DNA from: Aeromonas schubertii
Lineage (GTDB): Bacteria > Pseudomonadota > Gammaproteobacteria > Enterobacterales > Aeromonadaceae
Assembly: GCF_000820105.1 (NCBI RefSeq)
Contig: NZ_CDDB01000001.1
Span: 1 to 64,000 of the forward strand
Direction of reading: 5' to 3'
DNA: 64,000 nt
Of this stretch, positions 62,050-64,000 are shown piece after piece. The stretch's first letter is position 1, and each line of letters opens with the position of its first letter. The notes under the pieces are model-generated. The model worked only from the letters and a program-made list of their open reading frames with translations. It did not search any database and was not told the origin of the DNA. The position numbers and the translations under genes are program-made.

Positions 62050-62631
62050 TCACATGCCGTAGGGATAAGGGTCCCGATAGTGGCGTAGCGGCAGTAGCAG
62101 CTCGCTGTAGCGCGCCAGCAGGGCGAGACTCTCGTCGATGCGACGGCGCAGGGATCGTTCGCGTTCACTCTGTGCCGACTCTGGCTGCGGATGCAGGACC
62201 GAACCGACCCTGCGGACGATGAGGTGGGCGGGAATAAAGAGCAGCTTGTTGTTCTTGTTGCTGCCTTGCAGCTCAGGGATGGGATAGACGCCGTGGATGC
62301 CGCTCGAGACGCTCACCAGCAGGGTTGGCTTATGGCCAACCAGAGGGACATCAGCATTCATCAGCCACTGCTTGAGCAGTGGAGAGGCCATGCCATTCCA
62401 TTTTGGAGAGATCAGAATGAAGGCATCGCTCTGGGCCAGCCGGGGGACCATCGCCTGCCAGGCCTCTCCCTTGCTTGCTTCATCCTCTCCATCCCAGAAG
62501 GAGATGGGATCCCGGGCGAGATCGATCCGCTCAATGTCGTGAAACCCGACCGCCTGCTCGGCTAAATACCGTGCGACACGGGCACTCTGGGCCTCTTGTC
62601 GCGGACTGCCATTGATGATGGTGAGTCTCAT
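62050..62631 (-). CDS. NAD(P)H-dependent FMN reductase family protein
   Basis: 193 residues. Flavodoxin-like start INGSPRQEAQSARVARYLAE (FMN phosphate loop SPR) and LISPKWNGMASPLLKQWLMN, the family's flavin-edge segment (normally PEYNxSxP). Enzymes of this group reduce quinones, azo dyes or flavins. It is divergent from a Cys-rich HTH regulator, and the 22-bp palindrome at 62701 lies between them, so its expression is probably controlled by that regulator. Confidence 0.85.
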   Translation of the reverse strand: MRLTIINGSPRQEAQSARVARYLAEQAVGFHDIERIDLARDPISFWDGEDEASKGEAWQAMVPRLAQSDAFILISPKWNGMASPLLKQWLMNADVPLVGHKPTLLVSVSSGIHGVYPIPELQGSNKNNKLLFIPAHLIVRRVGSVLHPQPESAQSERERSLRRRIDESLALLARYSELLLPLRHYRDPYPYGM

Positions 62632-62700
62632 AATAAATAAACCAAAATGTTGTTAAATTGTTTTTGTAATGTATTTGCTTTATTTAAATGGCGCAAGATA

Positions 62701-62722
62701 AAGTAAACAAAAAAGTTTACTT
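62701..62722. promoter_or_regulatory. palindromic operator in the divergent FMN-reductase/regulator region
   Basis: AAGTAAAC and GTTTACTT are exact reverse complements around AAAAAA. It is placed about 45 bases before the regulator ATG and 70 before the reductase ATG. Minus-strand promoter TTGCGC-N17-TACATT and plus-strand TTGCTT-N17-ATAAAG candidates flank or overlap it. Confidence 0.7.
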
Positions 62723-62767
62723 AACCTCGTCGGCGGCCATAATAGGCCGACAAGGGGGAGTGAGACG

Positions 62768-63388
62768 ATGAAGAGCACAGAGCGGATCCTGGCACTGCTC
62801 AAGCAGCAGGGACCCATGACGGCGGCGGCGCTGGCCGCTCAGTTGGAGATGACCTCAATGGGGGCGCGTCAGCATCTGCAGGCGCTGGAGGCCGACGGCA
62901 TGCTCAGCTTTGAGGATCGCAGCGAAGGGCGCGGCAGGCCTGCGCGTTACTGGCGACTCACCGAGCAGGCGCAGCCCCATTTCGGGGATCGCCATGAGGA
63001 GCTGACCCTGAAGCTGATCGACTCGGTACGGGTCATCTTCGGCGAGCAGGGGATGAAGGCCTTGATTGCCCACCGCGAGGCGACCAGTGAGGCGCACTAC
63101 CGGGCGGTACTGGCCGGCGCTACGACCCTTGCCGAACGACTGGCTCGGTTGGCCGAAGAGCGCAGCCGTGAGGGCTATATGGCCGAGGTGATGCAAGAGG
63201 GGGAGATCTGGTGGTTGCTCGAGAACCACTGCCCCATCTGCGCCGCCGCCAGCCACTGTCAGAACTTCTGCCGCTCCGAGTTGGCGCTCTTCAGGAGCCT
63301 GTTGGGGGAGGGGGTGACGGTGGTGCGAGAGGAGCACATCCTGGCCGGGGCGCGCCGCTGCGCCTACCGGATCGACGCGACCGTCTGA
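62768..63388 (+). CDS. HTH transcriptional regulator with a C-terminal cysteine cluster (SufR-like)
   Basis: 206 residues; ATG 62768. N-terminal winged helix (TERILALLKQQGPMTAAALA, then GMLSFEDRSEGRGRPARYW), then a linker and a C-terminal Cys set: HCPICAAASHCQNFC with a final Cys in ARRCAYRI. The layout (DeoR/ArsR-type HTH plus Cys cluster) is that of SufR and related iron-sulfur sensing repressors. It probably senses redox or iron-sulfur state and controls the divergent reductase/VOC operon and itself through the palindrome. Confidence 0.85.
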   Translation: MKSTERILALLKQQGPMTAAALAAQLEMTSMGARQHLQALEADGMLSFEDRSEGRGRPARYWRLTEQAQPHFGDRHEELTLKLIDSVRVIFGEQGMKALIAHREATSEAHYRAVLAGATTLAERLARLAEERSREGYMAEVMQEGEIWWLLENHCPICAAASHCQNFCRSELALFRSLLGEGVTVVREEHILAGARRCAYRIDATV

Positions 63389-63394
63389 CGGTCA

Positions 63395-63412
63395 AGGGGC
63401 CATCAGGCCCCT
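63395..63412 (+). terminator. terminator after the HTH regulator
   Basis: AGGGGCC / GGCCCCT with an ATCA loop, then GTCTGTT; six bases after the regulator stop. Confidence 0.75.
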
Positions 63413-63464
63413 GTCTGTTATGCCCTTCGCCGCCGGTGAGGGGGCGCCGATTATCTCCCACACC

Positions 63465-63643
63465 GAGAAGAGGGCCCGATGGCCCTCTTGTACGCTTAGC
63501 CAGCCAGTCGCTCGCGGGCGTTGGCCAGGGTGTTGTCGGTGATGTGATCCCTGAAGCGAGAAGAGGGCCCGATGGCCCTCTTGTGCACTTAGCCTGCCAG
63601 CAGCTCGCGGGCGTTGGCCAGGGTGTTGTCGGTGATGTGATCC
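63465..63643 (-). repeat. tandem duplication of the recN 3' end and its terminator
   Basis: 63465-63550 and 63558-63643 are near-identical, period 93 bases. Each has the terminator hairpin AAGAGGGCC/GGCCCTCTT (63468-63489, 63561-63582) and the last codons of recN. The outer copy encodes [21 protein letters not shown] in frame but lies beyond the true stop, so it is not translated. Confidence 0.9.
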
Positions 63644-64000
63644 CCCCCGAGCAGACGGGCCAGCTCGTTGAGTCGGTCCCGCTGGGCCAGGGGCTGCATG
63701 CGGGTTTCCGTGGTGTGGCCGTCGGTGTGCTTGCTCACCACCATGTGCTGGTGCCCGTTGCCGGCCACCTGAGGCAGGTGAGTCACGACCAGCACCTGGG
63801 TCGATTCCCCGAGCTGGCGCAGCAGGCGCCCCACCACGGCGGCGGTGGGGCCGCTGATCCCCACGTCCACCTCGTCGAAGATCAGGGTGGGGGTAGCCAT
63901 CTGGCGAGCACTGATCACCACCAGCGCCAGGCTGATGCGCGACAGCTCACCACCCGAGGCAACCTTGCCGAGGGGTTGCAGCGGCTGTCCCGGGTTGGTG
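63589..64000 (-). CDS. recN: DNA repair ATPase RecN, C-terminal part (5' end outside window)
   Basis: The frame runs out of the window on the minus strand, so only the last 136 codons are seen. They carry the ABC signature [14 protein letters not shown], the Walker [17 protein letters not shown] and the H-loop [11 protein letters not shown] of RecN, an SMC-like ATPase in double-strand break repair. Its position beyond bamE fits the gammaproteobacterial order, here separated by several genes. It ends in RELLAG and is followed by a terminator that is duplicated. Confidence 0.95.
   Translation of the reverse strand, partial: TNPGQPLQPLGKVASGGELSRISLALVVISARQMATPTLIFDEVDVGISGPTAAVVGRLLRQLGESTQVLVVTHLPQVAGNGHQHMVVSKHTDGHTTETRMQPLAQRDRLNELARLLGGDHITDNTLANARELLAG

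Noticed and set aside
1..64000. CRISPR array, tRNA genes, rRNA genes or IS transposases
   Set aside because: No spaced repeats, cloverleaf genes other than tmRNA, or transposase motifs seen.

Overview
The window is high-GC gammaproteobacterial chromosome. The T6SS genes, the E. coli-like selenium/purine block (yqeBC, mocA, ygfK to ghxQ, xdhABC, ygeV) and the ssrA-smpB-ratA-rnfH-bamE-recN neighbourhood fit an Aeromonas-like organism. That assignment is inference from gene content and order only.

Layout. (1) 1-5.2 kb: an orphan type VI secretion cluster: the 3' part of vgrG, a DUF4123 adaptor, two near-duplicate DUF3304-like membrane proteins (probable immunity), a broken 5' copy of the effector gene, and a DUF2235/Tle1-like effector whose nucleophile position reads Asp. 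(2) 5.3-27.2 kb: a purine-catabolism and selenium-molybdenum hydroxylase block: yqeB-yqeC (minus), mocA, ygfK-ssnA-ygfM-xdhD-xanQ-guaD, ghxQ, xdhABC and the sigma-54 activator ygeV. Three -24/-12 type sites are readable, ahead of ygfK, ghxQ and xdhA, so the regulator probably drives the block. Purines would be imported (xanQ, ghxQ), deaminated (guaD, ssnA) and oxidised (xdhABC, xdhD/ygfM/ygfK); yqeBC and mocA mature the Mo/Se cofactor. (3) 27.2-32.9 kb: a three-gene, partly AT-rich restriction-modification cassette: a C5 cytosine methyltransferase with an N-terminal winged helix, a McrB-like AAA+ ATPase and a DUF2357 PD-(D/E)XK nuclease, with one promoter lying inside an inverted repeat. (4) 33.1-38.8 kb: a very large GltD-formate dehydrogenase fusion, a DUF6979-like protein and a periplasmic haem-binding-type barrel.

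(5) 39.0-53.0 kb: a defence island, all on the minus strand and ending at the 3' end of ssrA: SWIM zinc-finger protein, J-domain-like protein, Septu (PtuA/PtuB), and a type I restriction system (hsdS, hsdM, fic, hsdR) led by an Mrr-type endonuclease. It holds a decayed copy of the hsdS 3' end with mini-repeats. No integrase is present. (6) 53.2-64 kb: core genes: ssrA, smpB, ratA, rnfH, an NAD(P)-binding protein, bamE, an iron alcohol dehydrogenase, udp and rihA (nucleoside salvage), MOSC, UspA, EamA and VOC proteins, an FMN reductase divergent from a cysteine-rich HTH regulator, and the 3' end of recN with a partial tandem duplication.
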